From NCBI RefSeq assembly GCF_029223485.1, contig NZ_JARHTP010000006.1, forward strand, positions 124,001-188,000: 64,000 nt of DNA, read 5' to 3'. The stretch is from Streptomyces coacervatus. Lineage in GTDB: Bacteria > Actinomycetota > Actinomycetes > Streptomycetales > Streptomycetaceae. The position numbers and the translations under genes are program-made. The notes under the pieces were generated by a model, which saw only the letters and a list, made by a program, of their open reading frames with translations, made no database searches and was not told where the DNA came from. Positions 8,671 through 16,860 of this stretch are shown piece after piece. Positions within the stretch are counted from its first letter, which is position 1; each line of letters begins with the position of its first letter.

Positions 8671-10280
8671 CGAACGGGTTCAGCGGAAACACGCAGGCCA
8701 TGTCACTCGTCGCCTTCTCCGCCGTCGCCGCGATCACACTGCTGCTGTGCGTGATGACCGGCCCGGACGGCGACGACCTCGACGAGTTCTACACCGGCTA
8801 CGGCTCCCTCTCCCCCATGCGCAACGGCCTCGCGATCGCCGGCGACTACATCTCCGCGGCGAGCGTGCTGGGCACCGGCGGAGTCATCGCCCTGTGCGGC
8901 TACGACGGGATCGCGCTGGCCCTGAGCACCGCCCTGTCACTGATGCTGCTGATGTTCCTGCTGGCCGAACCCCTGCGCAACGCGGGCCGGTTCACGATGG
9001 GCGACGCGCTGGCCCGCCGTATGCCCGGGCGCGGCATCCGTATCACCGCATGCGTGGTGACCATCGCCGCGCTGATGCCGCTGATGTTGGTCCAACTGGC
9101 GGGAACGGGACAGCTGTTGGCGTTCATCCTGGGGTTCTCCGGCGATGCGCTGAAGACCGGCTGCATCATCGGGCTGGGCGCGCTGATGATCAGCTACGCG
9201 GCGATCGGCGGCATGAAGGGCACCGCCCTCATCCAGATCCTGAAGATCGTGATGCTGCTCGGCTCGGGCGCCGTGGTCGCCCTGCTCGTGCTGCGGCGCT
9301 TCGACTGGGATCCTGGGGCGCTGTTCAACGCGGCTGCCGCACAGAGCGGGGTCGGTTCCGCCTTCCTGCACTCCGGCGTCGAGTTCGCGGGCAGCTCCAA
9401 CCCCCGTCTGGACATGATCACTTCGGAGCTCACGGTCGTCCTCGGCGGCGCCTGTCTGCCGCACGTCACCATGCGCATGTACACCGCCCGCAGCGCCCGT
9501 CAGGTGCGCCGCTCGATGTCGTGGGCGGTGTCGTCGGTGGTGCTGTTCGTCCTCATCATGACCGTCGTCGGATTCGGCGCCACGGCACTGATCGGGCGCG
9601 CGGTGATCGCGCAGGCCGACCCGCAGGGCAACACGGCGTATCTGCTGGGCTCACGGGCGGCCTTCGGTACGGACGTGTCGGCGTCGGAGACGTTCCTGTT
9701 CACCACGGTCACCACGGCGATCTTCCTGACCCTGCTCGCCTCGGTCGCCGGGATGATCCTCGCCTGCGCCAACTCCCTCGCCCACGACGTCTTCGCCGCG
9801 CGCGTGCAGGAGATGTCGGAGCGCCGCGAGATGACACTGGCCCGGCTCTCGGCCCTCGCGGTGGGCATCCCGGCGATCCTGCTGGCCACCCTGGTCCAGC
9901 ACCGCAGCCTGCAGCCCCTGGTGACCCTGTCCTTCTGCCTCGGCGCCTCCGCCATCGCCCCCGCCCTGGTCTACAGCCTCTTCTGGCGCCGTTACACCCG
10001 TACGGGCCTGCTGTGCACCCTGATCGGCGGCACGCTCGCGGTCCTGCTCGTGATGCCGGGCACCAACCTGGTCTCCGGCTCCCCCGTCGCCGCCTTCCCC
10101 GACGCCGACTTCAACTGGTTCCCGTTCACGACCACCGGCCTGCTGACGATCCCCCTGGGCTTCGCCTTCGGCTGGCTCGGCACGGTGGCCTCCGGCCGCC
10201 GGGCCTCGGAGGAACAGCGCCGCCAGTACGAGGCGGTGGAGGGGTGGATCCTCGCGGGGGCGGTCCGCAGGGGCGGGTGA
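8667..10280 (+). CDS. Sodium:solute symporter family protein (ActP-like)
   Basis: A 537-residue secondary transporter of the solute:sodium symporter family with about 13 membrane helices. It resembles the acetate/monocarboxylate branch: an early FYTGYGSLSPMRNGLAIAGD segment, the sodium-site region GDYISAASVLGTGGVIAL, and VTMRMYTARSARQVRRSM before the middle helices. Pairing with DUF485 supports monocarboxylate uptake (acetate, pyruvate or propionate), but no acetyl-CoA synthetase gene is adjacent. The ATG overlaps the DUF485 stop. A strong bidirectional hairpin follows the stop codon. Confidence 0.9.
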   Translation: MTNGFSGNTQAMSLVAFSAVAAITLLLCVMTGPDGDDLDEFYTGYGSLSPMRNGLAIAGDYISAASVLGTGGVIALCGYDGIALALSTALSLMLLMFLLAEPLRNAGRFTMGDALARRMPGRGIRITACVVTIAALMPLMLVQLAGTGQLLAFILGFSGDALKTGCIIGLGALMISYAAIGGMKGTALIQILKIVMLLGSGAVVALLVLRRFDWDPGALFNAAAAQSGVGSAFLHSGVEFAGSSNPRLDMITSELTVVLGGACLPHVTMRMYTARSARQVRRSMSWAVSSVVLFVLIMTVVGFGATALIGRAVIAQADPQGNTAYLLGSRAAFGTDVSASETFLFTTVTTAIFLTLLASVAGMILACANSLAHDVFAARVQEMSERREMTLARLSALAVGIPAILLATLVQHRSLQPLVTLSFCLGASAIAPALVYSLFWRRYTRTGLLCTLIGGTLAVLLVMPGTNLVSGSPVAAFPDADFNWFPFTTTGLLTIPLGFAFGWLGTVASGRRASEEQRRQYEAVEGWILAGAVRRGG

Positions 10281-10310
10281 CCCCTGGTCGGCGGATGACG
10301 ACTGTGGTCG

Positions 10311-10352
10311 GCGGGACGGAGGCGCGGCCTGTGCCGGGCGCCTCCGTCCCGC
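10311..10352. terminator. Bidirectional terminator between convergent genes
   Basis: GCGGGACGGAGGCGC at 10311-10325 pairs over 15 bases without mismatch with its complement at 10338-10352, with a 12-base loop. It sits between the symporter stop at 10280 and the stop of the converging coiled-coil gene at 10356, so it can serve both transcripts. Confidence 0.7.
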
Positions 10353-10355
10353 CCG

Positions 10356-11243
10356 TCACTCCCCCGACGCCGAACCCGTCAACGCCGTAAGACTGCTGCG
10401 TACGTTGTCCATCTGCACCTGCATCTCGACGGACCGCTCCTCGTGCTCCCGCAGCACCTGCTCCGTCTCCCGGACGATCTGCTCCTCCCGCAGCCGCGCC
10501 CCCGCGAGGATCTCGGCGGCACGCTCGTTGGCCTCCTCCTGGCAGCGGTGGGCGAACTCCTCCGCCTCCATGAGCGCCCGCCTCGCCTGGGCCACCTCCG
10601 CCTCCGCCCGTTCCACCCGCATCTCCTCGCGCGCATCGAGTGCGGCCGCGCGCTCGGCCTCAGCCTGCTCCACCTCGTCCCACCGGTCGGCGAACCCCTT
10701 GGCCTGCTCGGCGAGTTCCACGGTGGCGCGCTGCCGCAGCTCCCGGAGCACGCCCAGCGATTCACCACGGCTCTCCTTCACCGCACGCCGGGCGCCGACA
10801 CGCAGCTCGTCGGCCACGGCGCGCGCCGCGTCGAGCCGCTGACCGGCGTATTCCTCGGCATCGGCGTGTACGGAGTCGGCGTGCGCCTGCGCGGCATCCA
10901 GTACGCCGGCCGCATACGCCTGCGCCTCCGCCACAAGACGCTGCGCCTCCTGTCGGGCCCGCTCCCGTACGGCCTCGCCCTCCTCCTGCCCGAGCCGGAA
11001 GAGATGCCGGGCGCTCTCCCCGAGCGCCTCGTACGTCTGCGGGGCCAGCTGCGCCACCGTCTCCTGCAGCTCCGCGGCCTCCATCTCCATGTCCTTGGCG
11101 AGCACGGTGAGCCGGGCTGCCCGCTCCCAGGCGGCGTCCCGGTCCAGGGAGAGGGCGTCGGCGAACGCCTCGACCTGCTCGGGACAGTAACCGCGCCCCC
11201 GTACGGCCCCGAAGCCGTGGAGCGAGACCGGTGTGCCACTCAT
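10356..11243 (-). CDS. Coiled-coil protein with DivIVA-like N-terminus
   Basis: A 295-residue cytoplasmic protein, almost wholly helical coiled coil rich in Ala, Glu, Arg and Gln from about residue 35 to 280. The N-terminus contains GFGAVRGRGYCPEQVEAFAD, which resembles the RGY...V membrane-contact motif of DivIVA-type proteins. Streptomyces homologues are often labelled cellulose-binding protein, a legacy name also once given to the cytoskeletal protein FilP. A structural or polarity role is my inference. The ATG at 11241-11243 is preceded by GGAGAGG. No signal peptide or carbohydrate-binding module is visible. Confidence 0.75.
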   Translation of the reverse strand: MSGTPVSLHGFGAVRGRGYCPEQVEAFADALSLDRDAAWERAARLTVLAKDMEMEAAELQETVAQLAPQTYEALGESARHLFRLGQEEGEAVRERARQEAQRLVAEAQAYAAGVLDAAQAHADSVHADAEEYAGQRLDAARAVADELRVGARRAVKESRGESLGVLRELRQRATVELAEQAKGFADRWDEVEQAEAERAAALDAREEMRVERAEAEVAQARRALMEAEEFAHRCQEEANERAAEILAGARLREEQIVRETEQVLREHEERSVEMQVQMDNVRSSLTALTGSASGE

Positions 11244-11337
11244 CCTGGAACCCCTCTCCGCCGAACAGGAGCGAAATGATGATTTGGCGCACATCTTGAT
11301 ATATCGGGTGTAAGGGTTCATAACGCGACACTCCGCA

Positions 11338-11362
11338 GGTGCATCCGCATGGTGCATCCGCA
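11338..11362. repeat. 13-base tandem direct repeat
   Basis: GGTGCATCCGCA occurs at 11338-11349 and again at 11351-11362, a perfect 12-base repeat with 13-base period. It lies just upstream of the coiled-coil gene, near an AT-rich stretch at 11285-11330 (TTGATATATCG) that may hold its promoter. It may be a protein binding site or chance. Confidence 0.4.
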
Positions 11363-11371
11363 GACACAAAA

Positions 11372-11404
11372 GGGCCGGGCCGGTCAGAACGACCGGCCCG
11401 GCCC
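11372..11404 (-). terminator. Rho-independent terminator of the SUKH/deaminase operon
   Basis: GGGCCGGGCCGGTC and GACCGGCCCGGCCC form a perfect 14-bp stem with a 5-base loop. On the minus strand the stem is followed by TTTTGTGT. It lies 30 bases beyond the stop codon of the large SUKH-4/deaminase gene. Confidence 0.85.
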
Positions 11405-11434
11405 CTCGCACGCGAGCACCTCAGGGGTGGCGCG

Positions 11435-14400
11435 TCACAGCAACCCGTCCCACATCTGCTCCAGCAGCACCGACCACCAGCTCTCCGGCGACCCGAGCGC
11501 CGCCGGGTCGAGGGAGGCCAGCTGGGCCTGGAAGTCGACGGTCCAGCGGCCCGCCTGCTCCTGGTTCAGCCCGAACCTCAGCCGCCACATCCGGCCGAGC
11601 AGCGCCAGGCACCGCTGGAACTCGGGCAGCCCCGTGTTCACGAACTGCGGCGGCACGGGCGCCCCGCCCGGCCCCGCCTCCACCGGCACGGCCACGATGT
11701 TCGCGGTGCCGTACTGCACACAGATCGCCCGGCCGAAGTCACTGCCCATGACGAGGTACGAGCCCGCGTCCGAGGCCGGCTGCACACCGCGCTCCTGCGC
11801 CAGTTCGGCGAGCGTCGGCACCGGCCGCCCCGGCTGGGCCTGCGCCCAGAAGAACGGCCCCATGTCCGCCGGCAGCCCCGCCGCCACCAACGAGTGCGCC
11901 ACCACCGGCGGAACGCCCTGCCGGGACACCGCCTGCTGCTCGAACCGGAACACCCCCGGCCCGAACGCACCCGCCAGCTCCTGCCCCACCGCCTCCGGCG
12001 GAATCGGCGGCGCCGCCTGCACCGGCGGCAACGGCGCCCGCACCGGCGCCGGGCGGGCAGGCCCGTCCGCCACCTGGTGCAACTCGCCCTGGTGGACCAG
12101 CAGTTGCTGCATGCCCTGCTGCCGGCTCGCGTGATCGGTCCCGTACGGCGCGATGGACGCAATCCGCGCCTGCGGCCACTGCTCCCGGATCATCCGCGCA
12201 CAGTACGCACCCGGCAGCTCGCACGACTCCAGCTCCGTGTGCAGCTCCAGCACCTGGTCCGGCGGCACGTTCATACCGCGCAGCTCGTGGAAGATCTGCC
12301 ACTCCGGGTGTGGCGTGCCCGGCGCGGACCGCCGGATCAACTGCTGCTCGGACCCGTCCTGCGCGCGGTAGCGCAACACGGCCTGATAGCCGGGGCCGAC
12401 GGTCGGCTGCCCCTGCGGCGGCGGATAGCCGTACGCCGGCGGCTGACCCGGCACGGCCTGCCCGGGCGGCGCCATACCGGGGCCACCGGGCGGCACGGAC
12501 GCCTGCGGCGGCGGGGGCATACCGGGCCCACCGACCGGGGGAGCACCGGGCGCACCCACCGGAGGCCCGGCCAGCACGGTCTCGGCATGGTGCACGGCAC
12601 CTCGCCCACCGGGCGAACCGGGGGCGCCGGGAGCACCGGGCATGCCGGGGGCGGCAGGGGGCTGAGCGACGCCAGGGGCGCCCGGAACGCCGGGGGGCTG
12701 CGGGGCACCAGGGCCGCCGGCCGCACCGCCGGCCGCACCGCCGGACGCACCGGGGGCGCCGGGAGCACCGGGCATACCAGGGGCGGCAGGGGGCTGGGCG
12801 ACGCCGCCCGGAACGCCGGGAGGCTGCGGGATGCCAGGGCCGCCAGGAGCACCGGGGGCACCCGGGGGCTGGGGGACGCCGGGGCCGCTCGGGACACCCG
12901 GGGGCTGGGGTGAGGCAGGCATGCCCGGAGCACCCGGAGCCGGCGGACCACCAAGACCACCCGGAGCGCCATGAGCGCCATGAGCGCCCGAATGCTGCGG
13001 AACACCCGGAGAGCCAGGCGCACCCGGAGCAGCAGGAGGCTGAGGTGAGGGAGGCATGCCAGGACCGCCCTGGGCGAATGGAGCACCAGAAGCGCCGGAC
13101 GGGCTGGGTACGCCCGGGGCACCGGGGAATGCCTGCGCCCCGGGCGTACCCGGAACACCAGGGGCACCCGGAGCGCCCGGAGCCAGCGGCCCACCCGCCG
13201 CACCCGGAACACCAGGAGCACCCGGAGGCTGCGGCGCCCCCCGGCCCGGGCCCATACGACCGGGATCGGCGAGCATCGTGGCGGCTTGGTGGACACTCCC
13301 CGGAGGCGTACCGCCGGGCGGGTTCGGGGCACCGGGCGGGTTCGGCAAACCAGGCGCGTTGAGCGCACCGGACTGGTTCGGCGCACCAGGCGGGTTCGGG
13401 GCACCGGGCGGGTTCGGCATGCCAGGCGCGTTCGGCACACCAGGCTGATTCGGCACACCAGGCGCGTTCGGCGCACCAGGCAGGTTCGGGCCACCAGGAG
13501 CACTCGGTGCACCCCCCGGGGCCCCCGGCGCCTGCGGAGCCCCCGGCCCGGCAGCGCCCTCGGGCCCGTCCGGACCCAGCGCCGACACCAGCTGTGTCGG
13601 AACGTACCCGCCCGCACCGGCCCCGGGCGGAGGCGGAGGCGCGCTCCCCGGCCGCGCACCCGGCATCCCGGGGGCGCCCGGCGGAGGCGGCGTGACCGAA
13701 CCCCGGCGCGGCGGAGGAGCGGCCTTGCTCGTCGCGGCGTCGGCGATGTCCCCGGCGTTGGGCGCGAGCGGCCGCCCCGGGGCATCCGGCGCCCCGCCGG
13801 GCCCCTGCGGGTAGCCGTAGGAAGGCACCGGCGGCACGGGCGGAGGCGTGGCCCCCGGCCCCTGCGGATAGCCGTACGACGAAGGAGGAGGCGGCGGCGG
13901 TGTGCCACCCGCCAGAGGAGCCCCTGAAGGCGGCGCACCCGGCACCGGACCGGCACCCACCGCACCCTCCGGATACCCATACCCCGAAGAGGACGACGCA
14001 GGCGTCCCACCCGGCACAGGAGCCCCTGAAGGCGGCGCACCCGGCACCGCGCCGACGCCCGCCGCACCCTCCGGATACCCATACCCCGAAGAGGACGACG
14101 CAGGCGTCCCACCCGGCACGGGAGCCCCCGAGGACGACGCACCCGGCACCGGACCGGCACCCGCCGCACCCCCCGGATACCCATACCCCGAAGACGGCGG
14201 CGCAGGCGTCCCACCCGGCGCACCCGGCTCCTCAAGCGCCGGCTCCACCGCCGTCCGTGGCAGCCGGCTGCCGCCCGCCATCCGGGTCGTCTCGGCGTCC
14301 GGCGGTGTGTCCGGGTCGGCGTCGCTCAGCGGCGGCGCGAACACCGTCGCGGGCAGCGGCACGGAAAGGTCCTCGCCGCCGCCGTTGGTGTCGGTCCCGG

Positions 14401-14899
14401 CCCAGGGAGTCGCCCCGACCGGCGCACCCGCGCCACCACTCGCCCCGGCCGCCGGCCACCCCGCACCGTCACCCGACGAACCAGCCGCAGCCGCAGGCGC
14501 CCCCGCACCGGCCCGCCGATCCGCCATCCCCAACTTGTCCGCCGCCTCCTGCAACCACTCCGGCGGACTCAACAGGAACGACGTCTGATTCAGATCCACC
14601 CGAGCCGAAGCCGCAGGCACCGGCTCCGGCGCCTCGTCCGAACGGCCGTACTCCTCCTCGTACCGGCGAACCACCTCACCCACCGGCAACGACGGCCACA
14701 ACGTCGCCTCACCGCTGTCCCGTGCGATCACCAGCCGCTGCAGGCCCCCGTCCGAACGCGGCCCGTCCGCCCGATCCTCGGCCCACACCACGAACCCGAG
14801 CCCGAACTCCCGCACCCGCACCTCACGATGCTGGTACGACGGCACATCACCGTTGATCCACTCCTCGGCGCGCTCCTGCGCCTGCGCGAAAGTCACCAT
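11435..14899 (-). CDS. Deaminase-like/SUKH-4 protein with collagen-like linker
   Basis: A 1154-residue four-part protein. Residues 1-85 resemble the YrhB/Imm35 immunity fold (weak). About 130-834 is Pro/Gly/Ala-rich and collagen-like, with 34-residue repeats ending in GYGYPEG and nine PN-x-PG-x hexapeptides. About 835-920 resembles a nucleic-acid/nucleotide deaminase toxin domain, with LHTELESCELPGAYC supplying candidate zinc and active-site residues H887, E889, C893 and C900. About 971-1154 resembles a SUKH-4 immunity domain. No signal peptide or membrane segment is present, so it is predicted cytoplasmic. The ATG at 14897-14899 has GGGGGAG 11 bases upstream; the GTG at 14911 abuts that site and is less likely. 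It lies 8 bases after the WHH/SUKH gene, in one operon. The biochemical activity is untested. Confidence 0.8.
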   Translation of the reverse strand: MVTFAQAQERAEEWINGDVPSYQHREVRVREFGLGFVVWAEDRADGPRSDGGLQRLVIARDSGEATLWPSLPVGEVVRRYEEEYGRSDEAPEPVPAASARVDLNQTSFLLSPPEWLQEAADKLGMADRRAGAGAPAAAAGSSGDGAGWPAAGASGGAGAPVGATPWAGTDTNGGGEDLSVPLPATVFAPPLSDADPDTPPDAETTRMAGGSRLPRTAVEPALEEPGAPGGTPAPPSSGYGYPGGAAGAGPVPGASSSGAPVPGGTPASSSSGYGYPEGAAGVGAVPGAPPSGAPVPGGTPASSSSGYGYPEGAVGAGPVPGAPPSGAPLAGGTPPPPPPSSYGYPQGPGATPPPVPPVPSYGYPQGPGGAPDAPGRPLAPNAGDIADAATSKAAPPPRRGSVTPPPPGAPGMPGARPGSAPPPPPGAGAGGYVPTQLVSALGPDGPEGAAGPGAPQAPGAPGGAPSAPGGPNLPGAPNAPGVPNQPGVPNAPGMPNPPGAPNPPGAPNQSGALNAPGLPNPPGAPNPPGGTPPGSVHQAATMLADPGRMGPGRGAPQPPGAPGVPGAAGGPLAPGAPGAPGVPGTPGAQAFPGAPGVPSPSGASGAPFAQGGPGMPPSPQPPAAPGAPGSPGVPQHSGAHGAHGAPGGLGGPPAPGAPGMPASPQPPGVPSGPGVPQPPGAPGAPGGPGIPQPPGVPGGVAQPPAAPGMPGAPGAPGASGGAAGGAAGGPGAPQPPGVPGAPGVAQPPAAPGMPGAPGAPGSPGGRGAVHHAETVLAGPPVGAPGAPPVGGPGMPPPPQASVPPGGPGMAPPGQAVPGQPPAYGYPPPQGQPTVGPGYQAVLRYRAQDGSEQQLIRRSAPGTPHPEWQIFHELRGMNVPPDQVLELHTELESCELPGAYCARMIREQWPQARIASIAPYGTDHASRQQGMQQLLVHQGELHQVADGPARPAPVRAPLPPVQAAPPIPPEAVGQELAGAFGPGVFRFEQQAVSRQGVPPVVAHSLVAAGLPADMGPFFWAQAQPGRPVPTLAELAQERGVQPASDAGSYLVMGSDFGRAICVQYGTANIVAVPVEAGPGGAPVPPQFVNTGLPEFQRCLALLGRMWRLRFGLNQEQAGRWTVDFQAQLASLDPAALGSPESWWSVLLEQMWDGLL
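13310..13475 (-). repeat. 18-base repeats encoding PN-x-PG-x hexapeptides
   Basis: Within the linker of the large SUKH/deaminase gene about nine hexapeptides of form PN-x-PG-x follow one another (for example PNPPGA, PNAPGM, PNQPGV). At DNA level this is an imperfect 18-base tandem repeat, prone to copy-number change without frameshift. Confidence 0.75.
13903..14208 (-). repeat. Three 102-base in-frame tandem repeats
   Basis: The block containing GAGCCCC recurs at 13918, 14020 and 14122, exactly 102 bases apart. Each unit encodes 34 residues ending in or containing SGYGYPEG and GAPPSGAPVPGGTP. Copies differ by a few bases, which shows recent internal duplication. It is coding, so it is not a CRISPR array. 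Confidence 0.85.
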
Positions 14900-14907
14900 C
14901 GCAACGC

Positions 14908-15906
14908 TCACTCCCCCACGGAAGAGACGGACGACACAGGAACGGGACGCGCGAAACCGCCGTCCACCATCAGATTCGCCACCGTCTCCAACTCCGGCGG
15001 ATTGCCCGCCAGTCGGGACAGAAACGCATCGAAGTCCTCACCGCACGGCAGCAGCAACCGCTCCACCCGGTCCGCCGGCGCCCACGAAGGATCCACATCC
15101 CGGGCGTCGTCGTAGGCGCAGAACCACACCGAACCGAGCCGCTCGCCCTTCACCTTCACCGCCAGCAACCCGCCCTGCACAAACCCAACACCCAAGTAAT
15201 CCTTGGTCAGATGGTCACGCAGACACTTGTTGACGTAGACCAGATCATTGACCGCCGCCTCGTCCCGCACCGTGAAGAACGGCTGGTCGATCAACAACCC
15301 CAACTCGGCATCCAGCGCCGCACCCACCGGCGCACACCCACCCGCCACCTTCAAGAACGAACGGTACGCACCCGGCAACCGATACCCGAGGTCCTCCTCG
15401 ACCCCCTGCACCTGCAACTCCGTCACCGCCACACCCGACTTCGGCAGCCCGAAATGCGCGGGACGGGTCTCCTGAAGCGGCCGCGTCCCCCGCTTCCCCT
15501 GATCCACCGCCGACGTCGCGATCCCACCGTGATGCCGCAACAACGCCTTCACCTCGACCGGCACCAGCTCCAGCCGCCGCGCACCCACCACGTGATGCCA
15601 CGTCCAACCGTGCGGCGTCGCCACCGCAGGCACCGTGTCCCACAACTCATGACCCGTCGCCGCCAACGCCGCATTCGCCGACACATAGTCCGTCAGCCGC
15701 AGCTCGTCGACACCGAAACCCTCCGGCGGCTCCGCAATCTCCGCAGCAGCACGCGCGTAGGCCGAGAAATCGGGGTAACCACGCTCGTCAACACGTACCC
15801 CTCTCGGGTGACGTGCAGCCCGGACCGGATCCGGGAAATGCACGACCTGCCCGGCGTACGCCGCATTCGGCGGCGCGGCCTGCTGCCCGAGCCGACCTGT
15901 CGTCAT
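14908..15906 (-). CDS. WHH nuclease-like domain fused to SMI1/KNR4 (SUKH) domain
   Basis: A 332-residue cytoplasmic protein. Residues about 72-132 match the WHH branch of the HNH/endonuclease VII superfamily, a common polymorphic-toxin nuclease: YVSANAALAATG, then GWTWHHV (W103, H104, H105), LELVPVEV and LLRHHGG (H125, H126). The position after VEV, usually His, is Lys120, so catalysis may be altered or lost. Residues about 167-290 are a SUKH domain (VEEDLGYRLPGAYRSFLKVA). Nuclease-type and immunity-type domains therefore share one chain. The ATG at 15904-15906 has AGGGGG 8 bases upstream; an in-frame GTG at 15927 lacks one. It is the first gene of an operon with the SUKH-4/deaminase gene. 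A direct toxin role is inference. Confidence 0.8.
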   Translation of the reverse strand: MTTGRLGQQAAPPNAAYAGQVVHFPDPVRAARHPRGVRVDERGYPDFSAYARAAAEIAEPPEGFGVDELRLTDYVSANAALAATGHELWDTVPAVATPHGWTWHHVVGARRLELVPVEVKALLRHHGGIATSAVDQGKRGTRPLQETRPAHFGLPKSGVAVTELQVQGVEEDLGYRLPGAYRSFLKVAGGCAPVGAALDAELGLLIDQPFFTVRDEAAVNDLVYVNKCLRDHLTKDYLGVGFVQGGLLAVKVKGERLGSVWFCAYDDARDVDPSWAPADRVERLLLPCGEDFDAFLSRLAGNPPELETVANLMVDGGFARPVPVSSVSSVGE

Positions 15907-16261
15907 GGCGGTTGCCCCCTGCGGCACTCAGGTACGACCCGCAACGACCGGCCAAAACCGCCCGTCACGCCCCGTATCGACTGTCTCGTCCGTCTCGACT
16001 TCCGTCTCGACCGTCACCACACCCGTCACCACGCGCCACCGCGCATGTCAACAAGCGTCGCCGCACCAATCGCGGTGCCGACAGCCTATGCGGTACGACC
16101 GCACCGGTCACCGGGCACCAGTCAGCCGCCCTCCGCTTCCGTGACCAGCCGTCACCCTGCCGTGACAGCCCGCCCAAACCCGGGCGTGTCGCACCGCCCC
16201 AGCTTCCGCACCAGCCACGCCATTTGGCACTCTGTGACGTCCGGGGGAGGCACGGGAGGGG
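15907..16261. promoter_or_regulatory. Divergent control region of the SUKH/deaminase cluster
   Basis: This 355-base gap separates the two arms of the cluster. It carries an array of short direct repeats: CCGTCTCGAC at 15990-15999 and 16002-16011, then CCGTCACCAC at 16011-16020 and 16023-16032, with a related CTGTCTCGTC just before. The roughly helical-turn spacing suggests a shared operator. An AT-richer stretch at 16215-16245 probably holds the rightward promoter. No coding sequence is convincing here. Confidence 0.5.
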
Positions 16262-16798
16262 ATGACGATCATGAACGCGACGCAGACGGGACCACACACG
16301 GCACCGCACACAGGGCCGTCCGGCGACCCCCGCATCGGGTGGAGCGCCACCGAAACCCCGCACGCACCCGCCCTCCAACACCGCCGCGACGGCATACTCC
16401 CCACCGTCGCCGCTGCCCTCTCCGTCCGCGGCGCCACCCTCACCGGCACCGCCGCCCGCGGCGACCAGCCCCCACCCCTGCACCCACTCGTCCAGGACTT
16501 CCTCGACACCCTCACCAGCGCCCAACGCGACCGCTTCACCGGCCGCTGCGCCGAAACCATCCTCATCTCCCGCCACATAGCCACCGCGGACGCCGCCCGC
16601 AGCAAGCGCGCCACCCGCAAACCCATGACCAACGGCGAAGCCCGCAAAGCCCTCAAGCAGGCCAAACTCACCGCCCGCCGCATCCGCGAGGACGGCGACC
16701 CCCTGCACGGCAGCTTCGCCGCCCCCTGCCGCGCCTGCACCGCCCTCAGCGCCCACTTCGGCGTACGCATCGTCGACCCCGCGGCAACAGACGACTGA
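16262..16798 (+). CDS. YwqJ-type putative nucleic-acid deaminase
   Basis: A 178-residue protein whose C-terminal half matches the YwqJ family of the deaminase superfamily, known as toxin domains of secreted polymorphic toxins. The metal site looks intact: RCAE (C96, E98) is the CAE form of the HAE motif and APCRACTAL (P155, C156, C159) is the PCxxC motif. A Lys/Arg-rich helix lies between them (RSKRATRKPMTNGEARKALK). There is no secretion signal or trafficking module, so it should be cytoplasmic. The substrate (DNA, RNA or nucleotide) is unknown. ATG at 16262 and ATG at 16271 are both in frame; GGGGGAGG and GGGAGGGG lie upstream. It is followed by the SUKH-3 gene in the usual toxin-then-immunity order. 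Confidence 0.8.
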   Translation: MTIMNATQTGPHTAPHTGPSGDPRIGWSATETPHAPALQHRRDGILPTVAAALSVRGATLTGTAARGDQPPPLHPLVQDFLDTLTSAQRDRFTGRCAETILISRHIATADAARSKRATRKPMTNGEARKALKQAKLTARRIREDGDPLHGSFAAPCRACTALSAHFGVRIVDPAATDD

Positions 16799-16860
16799 GC
16801 CCCGGACGCACAGCTGTGACCTCAGCCATGACCTCAACAAACTCGACGATCGAAGGGCAG

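Noticed and set aside
10356..11243. Cellulose-binding protein, the legacy label
   Set aside because: No carbohydrate-binding module or export signal is visible. The sequence is a coiled coil.
13903..14208. Three 102-base repeats considered as a CRISPR-like array
   Set aside because: The repeats are contiguous without spacers, in frame, and encode GYGYPEG-containing linker units. No cas gene is near.
14899..14911. GTG at 14911 as start of the SUKH-4/deaminase gene with GTGA overlap
   Set aside because: The GGGGGAG element would directly abut this GTG, leaving no spacing. ATG 14899 has an 11-base spacing. The choice is not certain.
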